From the NCBI GenBank assembly GCA_910580075.1, contig CAJTVR010000116.1, forward strand, positions 1 through 11,868: a stretch of 11,868 bases of DNA. The letters run 5' to 3'. This document shows, in pieces, positions 1-6,414 of the stretch. The first letter of the stretch is position 1. Each line of letters starts with the position of its first letter. The translations under genes were made by a program, and so were the position numbers. Source of the DNA: an uncultured Eubacterium sp. Its GTDB lineage: Bacteria; Bacillota; Clostridia; Lachnospirales; Lachnospiraceae. The notes under the pieces are model-generated. The model made no database searches. It saw nothing but the letters and a program-made list of their open reading frames with translations, and was not told where the DNA came from.

Positions 1-190
1 AATCGGAGGGTCACAGTCCCTCCGTAGAAGAACTAGCCGCCTACCGTTATGGCAGCACCCTTATAAATATTTTATCAGAAAATGTCGGACGCTACAAGAT
101 GGTTTTCCGGCTTTTTTCTTTTTCCCACTTGCTAACCCGCCAAAACAGAGGTAAGATACGACACCACGGAAAGGAGGGATTGGATGGGAA
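1..190 (+). other. possible remnant of a type I toxin-antitoxin locus (no toxin ORF)
   Basis: No intact gene is seen here. The layout resembles, from memory, the flanks of small holin-like type I toxin genes in Firmicutes. At the left edge there is a strong hairpin followed by a GCCGCCTACCG-type segment. On the minus strand an AT-rich stretch (about 60-80) could serve as an antisense RNA promoter. At about 168-186 the plus strand has a strong ribosome binding site (GGAAAGGAGGG) just before an ATG at 184. That ATG opens only a 47-codon frame running antisense into the transposase remnant, with no recognisable toxin sequence. The resemblance is an inference and the locus, if real, is broken. 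Confidence 0.2.
4..24. other. perfect 7-bp stem hairpin
   Basis: CGGAGGG at 4-10 pairs perfectly with CCCTCCG at 18-24 around the 7-base loop TCACAGT. No T-run follows on the plus strand, and the minus-strand continuation lies outside the window. It could be a terminator stem of a gene to the left or part of a small RNA. Confidence 0.5.
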
Positions 191-204
191 AGAATGGTTC
201 GGAT

Positions 205-712
205 AGATTAGCTCATTTTTTATGTGTTATAAAATCTTTCCATCGGTGCATTATCATAGGGACATCCCGCCTTACTCATACTTTGTATCACCTTTTTTTC
301 TTTGCAGCAGGATACAAATTCCCATGATGTAAACTGGCAGCCTTGGTCACTGTGCAGGACCAGCCCCTCCTGTGGATTCTCTGACTTTAGTGCCTTCTCC
401 AGCGCCTTTTTGCCAATTCAGTATTGATATAGGTTCCGTTTACACTTGCAGCTATAGACCGGTCATATAAGTCCAAAATACTGCAGTTATATCTCATTTT
501 TCCATTTGCCAGCCGGATATAGGTAAAATCAGTACACCATATCTTGTTTTTGGCCTCTGCTCTAAAATCCTGCTTTAGAAGGCTGGTAAAGATTTTATTT
601 CTGCTCCCCTTACATACCTGGGCTTTTTCCTCATGACAGCGGCATGTAAGCATAAATCTTTATTCATATATTTATGAACCGTTGTTTTGCTTAAACGATT
701 TCTATAGGTCAG
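205..712 (-). pseudogene. IS3-family (IS150-like) transposase OrfB, frameshifted and truncated
   Basis: This is the DDE integrase-type transposase (rve domain) of an IS3-family element, which would catalyse transposition of its own IS. Read across three frames it gives a continuous match to the family: SKTTVHKYMNKD in the N-terminal linker, then KIWCTDFTYIRLANG with the first catalytic Asp, HSDQGCQF with the second Asp, and NAPMERFYNT with the catalytic Glu. A one-base loss near 608 breaks the linker, another in a short A-run near 420 breaks the rve domain, and a third near 212 puts a stop right after FYNT, where the family normally continues with an LKNEL-type segment. The 5' end (OrfA and the start of OrfB) is absent, replaced at about 712 by an unrelated repeat. 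No terminal inverted repeats or target duplication could be recognised. It is a dead fossil. Confidence 0.85.
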
Positions 713-840
713 TCCAGCAGCCGGCTGGCTGCGGCAAAATAAACGTACATCTGTCAGGTTTCGGCCAGCATCTGTAAACTGGCATCCAGCCAGGCATATA
801 ATATTCATCCGGTACCAGCCAGGCAGCTGCTTCACTCAAA
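713..840 (-). repeat. dispersed intergenic repeat copy, left side
   Basis: On the minus strand this segment reads GGCTGGTACCGGATGAATAT (about 801-820) followed by a GC-rich stretch with an ACGTTTATTTTGCCGCAGCC end. The same order of motifs (GGCTGGT, CGGATGAATTTTA, TTCCRTTTTCAGA, then a CGTTTATTCTG-like end) recurs in the repeat array at 11.2-11.7 kb. An open frame runs through it into the transposase remnant, but its first 40 residues are just translated repeat. The repeat abuts the broken 5' edge of the IS3 remnant on one side and the AIM24 stop codon on the other. Confidence 0.55.
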
Positions 841-844
841 GGTC

Positions 845-1525
845 TCACCGCGCATCCTGAATAAACGGTCTGAGCACTGCTGCCACATGATTGATCGGCA
901 TGGACTGCAGGTACACTTTTCCAGGCCCTTTTACTACGGTATTAAACAGCCCTTCCCCGCCAAACAACGCATTTTTCACACCTGGCACGCTCTGGATTTC
1001 CATGGAGCATGTGGCATCCATGGCTGCCAGATATCCGGTATCTACAACAATGGACTGCTCTTTGTTCAGTTCATAATCTACAACATGACCGTCAAATTCT
1101 AAAAATGCCATGCCCTGGCCTGACAGTTTCTGCATAATAAAGCCTTCTCCGCCAAACAGGCCGGAACCTATTTTTTTCTGGAAAAATACGGAAAGCTCCA
1201 CGCCTGCTTCGCTTGCAAGAAATCCGCTTTTTTGTACAATCAGTTCTCTGCCTGGCTCGATTTGTACAGCACGGATACAGCCTGGAAAGCTGGATGCAAA
1301 GGCGATCATGCCGCTGCCTCCCTGTGCAGTATAACGGTTCTGGAACAATGCTTCTCCAGAAAACATCCGTCCAAGTGCTTTGCCGACACCGCCGTTGGAT
1401 GTCGTTTCCATTTTCATATTCGGTGACATCCAGCTCATGGCACCGCTTTCTGTAATCATGCTCTCTCCGCCTTCTAATGTACAGATTACAACTGGCAGAT
1501 TTCCGCCTTCAATTGTATATTTCAT
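845..1525 (-). CDS. AIM24 / TIGR00266 family protein
   Basis: This 226-residue protein belongs to the AIM24 (DUF124, TIGR00266) family of small beta-rich proteins found widely in bacteria. Their biochemical role is not established; the name comes from a yeast mitochondrial relative. Family hallmarks seen are MKYTIEGGNLPVV at the start, ESGAMSWMSPNMKMET, NRYTAQGGSGMIAFASSFPG, two FGGEG segments (IGSGLFGGEGF and NALFGGEGLFN) and DTGYLAAMDATC. There is no signal peptide or membrane segment, so a cytoplasmic location is expected. The start at 1525 is chosen because AGGAGGG lies four to five bases upstream and the family begins at MKY. An in-frame ATG at 1600 would add 25 residues without family similarity. 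It lies 195 bp downstream of the aminotransferase gene on the same strand and may share its transcript. No terminator is evident after the stop. Confidence 0.9.
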   Translation of the reverse strand: MKYTIEGGNLPVVICTLEGGESMITESGAMSWMSPNMKMETTSNGGVGKALGRMFSGEALFQNRYTAQGGSGMIAFASSFPGCIRAVQIEPGRELIVQKSGFLASEAGVELSVFFQKKIGSGLFGGEGFIMQKLSGQGMAFLEFDGHVVDYELNKEQSIVVDTGYLAAMDATCSMEIQSVPGVKNALFGGEGLFNTVVKGPGKVYLQSMPINHVAAVLRPFIQDAR

Positions 1526-1620
1526 ATTTCCCTCCTGATAATTCAGACTGTCTGATTTTGTGTTCCAGATAAAACCCGGCAGCAGAAATTCTGCTTTCAT
1601 CCTGCCAGAACTTACCTGCG

Positions 1621-1738
1621 CCCGCTTTTTCTTTTAACTTTTTTACTTCGTTGTACGCAGAAATGTCAGAGTGTATCTGGTCCCGCTTTTTCTTTCTGCT
1701 GATGCTCTTTCTTATCTGTTTCACTCCGCTGTACGCAG
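1621..1738 (-). repeat. imperfect direct repeat at the 3' end of the aminotransferase gene
   Basis: Two blocks recur in the same order. CCCGCTTTTTCTTT is at 1621-1634 and 1682-1695. A CTTCGTTGTACGCAG / CTCCGCTGTACGCAG pair is at 1646-1660 and 1724-1738. The right-hand copy contains the last codons of the aminotransferase (reading L-R-T-A-E-stop). The left copy still reads L-R-T-T-K-stop, as if the gene end had been partly duplicated into the 195-bp spacer before the AIM24 gene. Confidence 0.5.
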
Positions 1739-3010
1739 CAGCTTTTCCAGGCTCACTGCTTTTACACAGCATACAAATGCATCCGCGGCCTGCCGCATTT
1801 CTTCCAGATCAGGAAACGTAGGCGCAATGCGGATTACAGAGTCTTTCGGGTCGATACCGTATGGAAACGGTGCACCGGCTGCGGTTAATTCAATGCCGGC
1901 TTCCTTTGCTTTTGCCACAATGGCTTTTGCACATCCTTCTAATGCTTCAAAGCAGATAAAATAGCCGCCTTTTGGTTTGATCCATGACCCGATTTTACGC
2001 GGTGCAATCTCTTTGGACAGAATTTCATCGACTGCTTCGAATTTCGGCCGGATAATTGCAGCATGTTTCGCCATATGAGCTTTCACTGCGTCCATATCTT
2101 TTAAATATCTTGTATGTACCCACTGTTTAATTTTATCATGCCCGATTGTCTGCACAGACATCTGTTTTAACACGTGTTCACGGTTTTTCTCCGACATGCC
2201 CATAGCCGAAATTCCTGCGCCTGAAAATGTTACTTTTGACGTAGAACAGAACTGATACACAATGTCAGGATTTCCTGCTTTTTCACATTCCGGCAGAATC
2301 GGCAGCAGCTCATCTTTGTCATCTTCATACAAATCATGAACCGCATAGGCATTATCCCAGAAAATGCGGAAATCTTCTGCTGCCGGCTTTAATGACGCAA
2401 AACGGCGGACTGTCTCGTCTGAGTATGTAATCCCTTGCGGATTGGAATATTTCGGCACACACCAGATGCCTTTTACCGCTTTATCTTCACTGACCAGTTT
2501 TTCTACCATATCCATATCCGGGCCGTCTTTATGCATTGGAATGAGAATCATCTCTATGCCAAAAAACTGTGTAATCGCAAAATGTCGGTCATAACCAGGC
2601 ACCGGACATAAAAATTTCACCTGATCCAGCCTGCACCACGGCACGGATCCTGAAACGCCGTGTGTCATCGATCTTGCAATCGTATCATACATAATGCTTA
2701 AGCTGGCATTGCCATGTACAATGACCTGTTCCTGTTCGCAGCCCATAAATCCTGCCATCAGCCTCTTTGCTTCGTCTATTCCATCCAGACTGCCGTAATT
2801 TCTGCAGTCGGTGCCAGCCTGTGTGCGTAAAACAGATTTGGAGCTGATCAAATCATACATATCCATCGAAAGGTCCAGCTGAAGCGGCGAAGGCTTCCCT
2901 CTGGTAAGATTTAAGTTCAGCGAAAGGGCTTTGATTTTTTCAAATTCTTTATTTACCTCATCCTGTTCCCTCTGTAATTCCTCACGTGTCATTTCTAAAT
3001 AAGATTTCAT
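1721..3010 (-). CDS. PLP-dependent aminotransferase, aspartate aminotransferase-like (Asp_aminotransf type)
   Basis: This 429-residue cytoplasmic enzyme is a fold-type I, pyridoxal-phosphate aminotransferase. The length, the N-terminal NLNLTRGKPSPLQLDLS segment and the PVPGYDRHF motif fit the class I subgroup typified by Corynebacterium aspartate aminotransferase (PF12897), which moves the amino group of aspartate to 2-oxoglutarate. Substrate choice here is inferred. Expected PLP residues are visible: Asn190 in the SNPQG motif, Asp219 and Tyr222 in FWDNAYAVHDL, the Schiff-base lysine Lys259 in CSTSKVTFSGAG, and the carboxylate-binding Arg394 in SVIRIAPTFP. The start at 3010 has GGGAGG about ten bases upstream. 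The gene begins 34 bp after the rarA stop, so the two are probably co-transcribed, although no functional link is obvious. An alternative call is a generic MocR-like or AlaA-like aminotransferase domain, but no DNA-binding domain is present. Confidence 0.92.
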   Translation of the reverse strand: MKSYLEMTREELQREQDEVNKEFEKIKALSLNLNLTRGKPSPLQLDLSMDMYDLISSKSVLRTQAGTDCRNYGSLDGIDEAKRLMAGFMGCEQEQVIVHGNASLSIMYDTIARSMTHGVSGSVPWCRLDQVKFLCPVPGYDRHFAITQFFGIEMILIPMHKDGPDMDMVEKLVSEDKAVKGIWCVPKYSNPQGITYSDETVRRFASLKPAAEDFRIFWDNAYAVHDLYEDDKDELLPILPECEKAGNPDIVYQFCSTSKVTFSGAGISAMGMSEKNREHVLKQMSVQTIGHDKIKQWVHTRYLKDMDAVKAHMAKHAAIIRPKFEAVDEILSKEIAPRKIGSWIKPKGGYFICFEALEGCAKAIVAKAKEAGIELTAAGAPFPYGIDPKDSVIRIAPTFPDLEEMRQAADAFVCCVKAVSLEKLLRTAE

Positions 3011-3044
3011 TTCAAAGTTTCCTCCCTGTCTGGTAAGACCTGAT

Positions 3045-4385
3045 CTAGCTGTGTAAACCGTCGTGTTTCCATTCTTTTACCTTTTTAAGATATTCGCAGA
3101 TTTGTTTTTCATACCCGTTTTCAGAAGGCTTATAAAAAACCCTGTCTGCCAGTTCATCCGGCAGGTACTGCTGCGAGACATAATGGTCCGGATATGCATG
3201 GGCATATTTATAATCCAGTCCTCGTCCGAGTTTTGCACTGGATTTATAATGTGCATCCTGCAGATGTGCCGGTACAGGCGGTGTGCGGACAGACTGTACC
3301 GTCTGCATGGCGCTTCCAATAGCTTCTACTGCCGCATTGCTTTTGGGTGCGCTGGCTATATACGTAACTGCCTGAGACAGTATAATCTGTGCCTCCGGCA
3401 TGCCTACCCGCTCGGCTGCTAAAGATGCCGCTGCTGCTACCTGGAGCGCCTGCGGGTCGGCATTTCCAACGTCTTCAGATGCGCAGATCATGATTCTTCT
3501 GGCAATGAATTTTAAATCCTCGCCCGCATACAGCATTTTTGCCAGATAATAAACTGCCGCATCCGGATCAGAGCCGCGCATGCTTTTGATAAATGCGGAT
3601 ACTGTATCATAATGATTGTCCCCGGTCTTATCATACCGGACAACACGCTTTTGAATACATTCCGACGCCGTATCCAGCGTAATATGAATTCTGCCATCCG
3701 CACCCGGCTCTGTCGTCAGCACGCCCAGCTCAATTCCGGTCAGAGCCGCCCTGGCATCTCCGTTCGCCGCATCTGCCAGAAATTCTGCCGCATCCTCTTC
3801 AAGCACCGCATGATAAGCGCCGAGCCCTTTTTCCGTATCTGTAACCGCACGGTAGAGCAGTGTTTTTATATCATCTTTTGACAGCGCATGCAGTTCAAAA
3901 ATAACAGAGCGGGACAAAAGAGCCCCGTTTACTTCAAAATAAGGATTTTCCGTAGTCGCCCCGATTAATATAACAGTCCCGTCTTCTACAAACGGCAGAA
4001 GATAATCCTGCTGGCCTTTATTAAAACGGTGTATTTCATCAATAAACAGAATGGTCTTTTTCCCATACATGCCCTGGTTATTTTTTGCCTGGGCAGTTAC
4101 TTCTTCCATATCTTTTTTGCCGGAAGAAGTGGCATTGAGCTGTAAAAATTCTGCACTGGTCGTATTTGCTATGACCTTTGCAAGTGTCGTCTTGCCTGTT
4201 CCCGGCGGCCCGTAAAATATAACTGAACTCAGCTTATCCGCCCTGATCGCACGGTACAGCAGCTTATCTTTTCCGATTATATGCTGCTGCCCGACAATTT
4301 CATCCAGCGCTGCCGGCCGGAGTCTTGAGGCAAGCGGGGATTCTTTCTGCTGGTTCTGCTCCCTCATATAATCAAATAAATCCAT
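3045..4385 (-). CDS. rarA: replication-associated recombination protein A (RarA/MgsA), AAA+ ATPase
   Basis: This 446-residue protein is a clamp-loader-like AAA+ ATPase that acts at stalled replication forks, interacting in known cases with SSB and the replisome. Domains in order are a short N-terminal segment (MDLFDYM) with the SPLASRLRP motif (16-24), and the AAA+ core with Walker A GPPGTGKT (59-66), Walker B LFIDEIHR (113-120), sensor 1 GATTENPYF (142-150) and an Arg-finger-type LLSRS (156-160). The C-terminal helical tetramerisation region follows, with the family motifs KSMRGSDPDAAVYYLAKML and GRGLDYKYAHAYPDHYVSQQYLP. Length and motif order are normal, with no missing key residue. The start at 4385 is preceded by GGAGGAG at close spacing. 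It is the first gene of a likely rarA-aminotransferase run, with a candidate promoter about 70-95 bp upstream. Confidence 0.96.
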   Translation of the reverse strand: MDLFDYMREQNQQKESPLASRLRPAALDEIVGQQHIIGKDKLLYRAIRADKLSSVIFYGPPGTGKTTLAKVIANTTSAEFLQLNATSSGKKDMEEVTAQAKNNQGMYGKKTILFIDEIHRFNKGQQDYLLPFVEDGTVILIGATTENPYFEVNGALLSRSVIFELHALSKDDIKTLLYRAVTDTEKGLGAYHAVLEEDAAEFLADAANGDARAALTGIELGVLTTEPGADGRIHITLDTASECIQKRVVRYDKTGDNHYDTVSAFIKSMRGSDPDAAVYYLAKMLYAGEDLKFIARRIMICASEDVGNADPQALQVAAAASLAAERVGMPEAQIILSQAVTYIASAPKSNAAVEAIGSAMQTVQSVRTPPVPAHLQDAHYKSSAKLGRGLDYKYAHAYPDHYVSQQYLPDELADRVFYKPSENGYEKQICEYLKKVKEWKHDGLHS

Positions 4386-4450
4386 GTCTCCTCCATATCC
4401 TGTGCCATGAAATGTCTTTTCTGTATTTTGTTATGATATTCCACCTATTT

Positions 4451-4479
4451 AAAATACTCCATGCCGGGTAAATAATCAA
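4451..4479 (-). promoter_or_regulatory. candidate sigma-A promoter for rarA
   Basis: On the minus strand TTGATT (4474-4479) and TATTTT (4451-4456) are separated by exactly 17 bases, about 65 bases before the rarA start. It lies in the 133-bp gap after the DUF2812 gene, which has only a weak CCGG-based hairpin plus TTTT near 4507-4529 as a possible terminator. This is assigned by pattern only. Confidence 0.4.
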
Positions 4480-4518
4480 GAGAAGATTGCAGGGAAAGTG
4501 AAGCAGTAAAACCGGTCA

Positions 4519-5250
4519 TCATACTGCCGGAAGCATAGACGGCCCGGACGCCGGACGGAGAAACCAGCACTGCTGCTGAAATCCAGACAAAACTATCCGT
4601 ACTGGTCCGTCCGCTGCCATAGATTTAAACACAGATTTAGAATTTCTTACCGATTGAAAGCGGAACAGAAAAAGTTTCTCCGTCCATCGTCCGGGCCACC
4701 TGCCTATCCGCTTCCTCAGTTTTCGCAGTTTCAGGCCGCAATAAAGAATCAGATATAAATATACCAGCGTCATAACAGCAAAGATTACAGTAAACACAGC
4801 CGCAAATGGATCGCTGGCTGCTATGCTTTTGAATAAATTCGGAAGCACACAGCACACAAAGAGCAGCATTAACGGAACTAAGCGGGTTTTTATCACATAA
4901 TCAATCATATCCATCCTTGATTCGCTGTCAGAAAAAATTTCGCTATCCTGTTCGGCACCTGCCCCTGATAACGGTTTTCTGAAATACCGCCACCCGAAGC
5001 ACTGGCCGATATATTCCCATCCATAATCCCTAAACATCTGAAAATAGCTGCTGGTCTGTACATTGTTTTTATAATCCAGCTGATACGCCACATCCTCCGG
5101 CGTACATTGTTCAAAAATGTAAAAGCATGGCGGGAGCATTTTTACCAGTTTATAACCGTTTCTGTGCTGATTGTGCAGCCATGCTTCTTCCTCCTCATAA
5201 TCCGCAATGGTAAAAAAGCGTATTACCGTTTTTTTTGATTGTGCAGCCAT
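4519..5250 (-). CDS. DUF2812 domain-containing membrane protein
   Basis: This 243-residue protein carries the DUF2812 domain, a family of unknown biochemical role usually encoded just downstream of a padR regulator, as here. Domain signs are RFFTIADYEEEEAWLHNQ (11-28), NGYKLVKMLPPCFYIFEQC (31-49), VAYQLDY (54-60) and FRDYGWEYIGQCFGWRYFRK (73-92). Two hydrophobic helices follow at about 122-140 and 148-174, then a basic KLRKLRKR stretch. The domain is probably cytoplasmic and anchored by the helices. Residues from about 181 on look unlike the family and may be read-through into former intergenic DNA after loss of a stop. The start at 5250 has AAGGAGG upstream, but both start and RBS lie in the upstream copy of a 68-bp tandem duplication, so the first seven residues are probably newly acquired. 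The padR stop is 27 bp upstream. Confidence 0.85.
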   Translation of the reverse strand: MAAQSKKTVIRFFTIADYEEEEAWLHNQHRNGYKLVKMLPPCFYIFEQCTPEDVAYQLDYKNNVQTSSYFQMFRDYGWEYIGQCFGWRYFRKPLSGAGAEQDSEIFSDSESRMDMIDYVIKTRLVPLMLLFVCCVLPNLFKSIAASDPFAAVFTVIFAVMTLVYLYLILYCGLKLRKLRKRIGRWPGRWTEKLFLFRFQSVRNSKSVFKSMAADGPVRIVLSGFQQQCWFLRPASGPSMLPAV

Positions 5251-5303
5251 GCTTTTTCCTCCTTATAATCCACAGCATTAAAAAAGAGTATTGCCGTTTT
5301 TAT
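5168..5303 (-). repeat. 68-bp tandem duplication spanning the DUF2812 N-terminus
   Basis: Two adjacent units, 5236-5303 and 5168-5235, match along their whole length with period 68. Shared stretches include AAGCATGGCTGCACAATC, GGATTATRAGGAGGAA and CTTTTTTA, with roughly ten differences. Both units encode an FF-x-x-x-D-Y-x-E-E-x-A-W-L-H-N-Q peptide, so the duplicated segment is DUF2812 coding sequence. The period is one base short of 69 (23 codons), so the two units are out of frame. The difference lies at an eight-A run at the unit junction. Confidence 0.85.
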
Positions 5304-5312
5304 GCGATTCAT
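5223..5312 (-). CDS. 29-codon frame, probable original N-terminus of the DUF2812 gene
   Basis: An ATG at 5312 with GGAG nine bases upstream opens a 29-codon frame: MNRIKTAILFFNAV, then DYKEEKAWLHNQKKR and a stop. Residues 10-26 match residues 12-28 of the annotated DUF2812 protein, so this is a second copy of that protein's N-terminal motif. The frame overlaps the last 35 bases of padR, which is how such pairs are often coupled. It ends just after a run of eight A. Moving back one base there would continue it into the downstream DUF2812 frame, giving a protein of about 264 residues with the motif twice. Whether it is translated is unknown. Confidence 0.45.
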   Translation of the reverse strand: MNRIKTAILFFNAVDYKEEKAWLHNQKKR

Positions 5313-5634
5313 CGATTTCCACTCCTCTGCTGTTTTTATACAAACGTTCTATGCGGTTAATTTCAAGGTTTAAGATTTCTTTCCCAAGTTCAGTCATTCG
5401 ATAGATCTTTCTTTTTTCTTCTTCTCTCTCAAAAGCAATCAGACCATCTTTTTCCATTTTAGACAGCGTTCCGTACATTGTCCCTGCACTGATTATTAGC
5501 TCTCCTCCTGTCATTTTCCTGACCTGCTGGCTGATCCCGTAGCCATGCTGCGGCCGCTGGAGACAGAATAAAATATAAAAGCCGCTTTCCGTCATAGGTA
5601 CATAGATCCGTTTGATTTTACTGTTCATAAGCAT
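5278..5634 (-). CDS. PadR family transcriptional regulator
   Basis: This 118-residue cytoplasmic DNA-binding repressor is of the short PadR (PadR-s1) type. It has the winged-helix signature in order: YVPMTESGFYILFCLQRPQH (11-30), GYGISQQVRKMTGGELIISA (31-50), GTMYGTLSKMEKDGLI (51-66) and the wing with REEEKRKIYRMTELGKE (70-86). A short C-terminal helix with NRIERLYKN follows. The start at 5634 is chosen because GAGGTGG sits ten bases upstream and a consensus promoter lies just before it. A longer frame back to 5802 would run through that promoter and has no family similarity. A start two codons later (5628) is possible. The gene heads a padR-DUF2812 transcription unit, and its stop overlaps the probable ancestral DUF2812 start. 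Autoregulation through the upstream dyads is likely. The ligand is unknown. Confidence 0.93.
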   Translation of the reverse strand: MLMNSKIKRIYVPMTESGFYILFCLQRPQHGYGISQQVRKMTGGELIISAGTMYGTLSKMEKDGLIAFEREEEKRKIYRMTELGKEILNLEINRIERLYKNSRGVEIDESHKNGNTLF

Positions 5635-5649
5635 CGTCGTTATTCCACC

Positions 5650-5702
5650 TCGATATATCGAAATTCTATCTATATTATATCCAGATCCGATATAATTGTC
5701 AA
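5650..5702 (-). promoter_or_regulatory. padR promoter with overlapping dyad operators
   Basis: On the minus strand a perfect TTGACA (5697-5702) and a perfect TATAAT (5674-5679) are 17 bases apart. An inverted repeat TTATATC-N7-GATATAA (5675-5681 and 5689-5695) covers the spacer and reaches into both hexamers. A perfect 12-base palindrome TCGATATATCGA (5650-5661) lies between the -10 and the padR ribosome binding site (5645-5651). Such dyads are expected for PadR autorepression. Which one is bound is inference. Confidence 0.75.
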
Positions 5703-5900
5703 GCACTTTAGACATTTCTTTGCATTCCGCTGCAAAACCGTAAGAACATAATTCAGAAATGCAGCAATTCCATTGTAAGCAGTTTCCCATGAATTTTTGC
5801 ATGCAGCAGGCCTGTTTGTCTGAACTGTTACATACAGAGTCATTTCTGACATATTTAACGGTCTGGCCAGCTTACGATAATAGCAGATACTCCGTTTTTA

Positions 5901-5909
5901 TGTTATAAT
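5901..5909 (+). promoter_or_regulatory. extended -10 promoter of the acetyltransferase gene
   Basis: TG-T-TATAAT (TATAAT at 5904-5909, TG at 5901-5902) lies about 33 bases before the ATG at 5943. The position for a -35 box (5881-5886, TAGCAG) is poor, which fits an extended -10 promoter. The divergent padR promoter is about 200 bp away, and no gene is seen in between. Confidence 0.55.
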
Positions 5910-5942
5910 TTTTCTAAACAGAAAAAACAGGGGGTAATATTG

Positions 5943-6362
5943 ATGCTGGAAATAAAAAAAGCCACGCTTCAGGACAAAGAACACTGGTTTGCCCTGGATA
6001 CACATATTTCAGAGGAGGAATTTATACATAAAGTGAATAACCAGACTGGATATGTTATCTGGAAAGACTGTAAGCCAATAGGTGTATTCCGCTACAATCT
6101 GTTTTGGGACAGCATACCATTTGTCAATTTGATTTATCTTAGAGAGGAAGAACGTGCAAAAGGAACAGGCAGAGAGGTAATGATGCTTTGGGAAAAGGAA
6201 ATGAAAGCCAGAGGGCATAATGCTGTGATGACTTCTACGCAGTCAGATGAAAGCGCTCAGCATTTTTACCGTAAAATAGGTTATAAAGACTGCGGCTGTC
6301 TGATCCTTGATCTTCCCGGACTCGCTCAGCCTTTGGAATTATTTCTGATTAAGCAGATTTAG
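5943..6362 (+). CDS. GNAT family N-acetyltransferase
   Basis: This 139-residue cytoplasmic protein has a single GNAT fold, transferring an acetyl group from acetyl-CoA to an amine substrate that cannot be told from sequence. The acetyl-CoA pyrophosphate-binding motif A is seen as LREEERAKGTGREVMMLW (66-83), with R-A-K-G-T-G at 71-76. Motif B is SDESAQHFYRKIGYKDCG (101-118), containing the usual Tyr after the FYRK helix. The N-terminal part (IKKATLQDKEHW) is typical of small GNAT enzymes. The start is taken at ATG 5943, eight bases after AGGGGG; a TTG directly before it is also in frame but closer to the RBS. It is a monocistronic plus-strand gene, divergent from padR and convergent with the response regulator gene, ending at a shared terminator. 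Confidence 0.9.
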   Translation: MLEIKKATLQDKEHWFALDTHISEEEFIHKVNNQTGYVIWKDCKPIGVFRYNLFWDSIPFVNLIYLREEERAKGTGREVMMLWEKEMKARGHNAVMTSTQSDESAQHFYRKIGYKDCGCLILDLPGLAQPLELFLIKQI

Positions 6363-6414
6363 GTAATCCGGCTGCAGCATATACGGCTGGACAGGTTTCC
6401 TTTTAACAAAAACG

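Noticed and set aside
387..653. Programmed frameshifting as the explanation of the broken transposase
   Set aside because: In IS3 elements the programmed shift lies between OrfA and OrfB, not within the rve domain, and three separate shifts are needed here.
575..835. 86-codon frame with a Met start upstream of the transposase remnant
   Set aside because: Its first 40 residues are translated dispersed repeat and the rest is the IS3 linker before a frameshift; it is not an independent gene.
1526..1600. 25-residue N-terminal extension of the AIM24 gene (ATG at 1600)
   Set aside because: The family begins at MKYTIEGGNLP, and a strong AGGAGGG precedes the ATG at 1525; the extension has no RBS or similarity.
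1509..1772. 87-codon minus-strand frame between aminotransferase and AIM24 genes
   Set aside because: Lysine-rich low-complexity translation of the duplicated spacer, overlapping both gene ends, with no family character.
5635..5802. 56-residue N-terminal extension of PadR
   Set aside because: It would be translated through the consensus promoter and operator dyads and has no PadR similarity.
5753..5849. 9-bp inverted repeat TCAGAAATG / CATTTCTGA in the padR-acetyltransferase gap
   Set aside because: The arms are separated by 79 bases and do not line up with either promoter; chance is likely in AT-rich DNA.
5940..5942. TTG as start of the acetyltransferase
   Set aside because: The adjacent ATG at 5943 has better spacing (eight bases) from AGGGGG.
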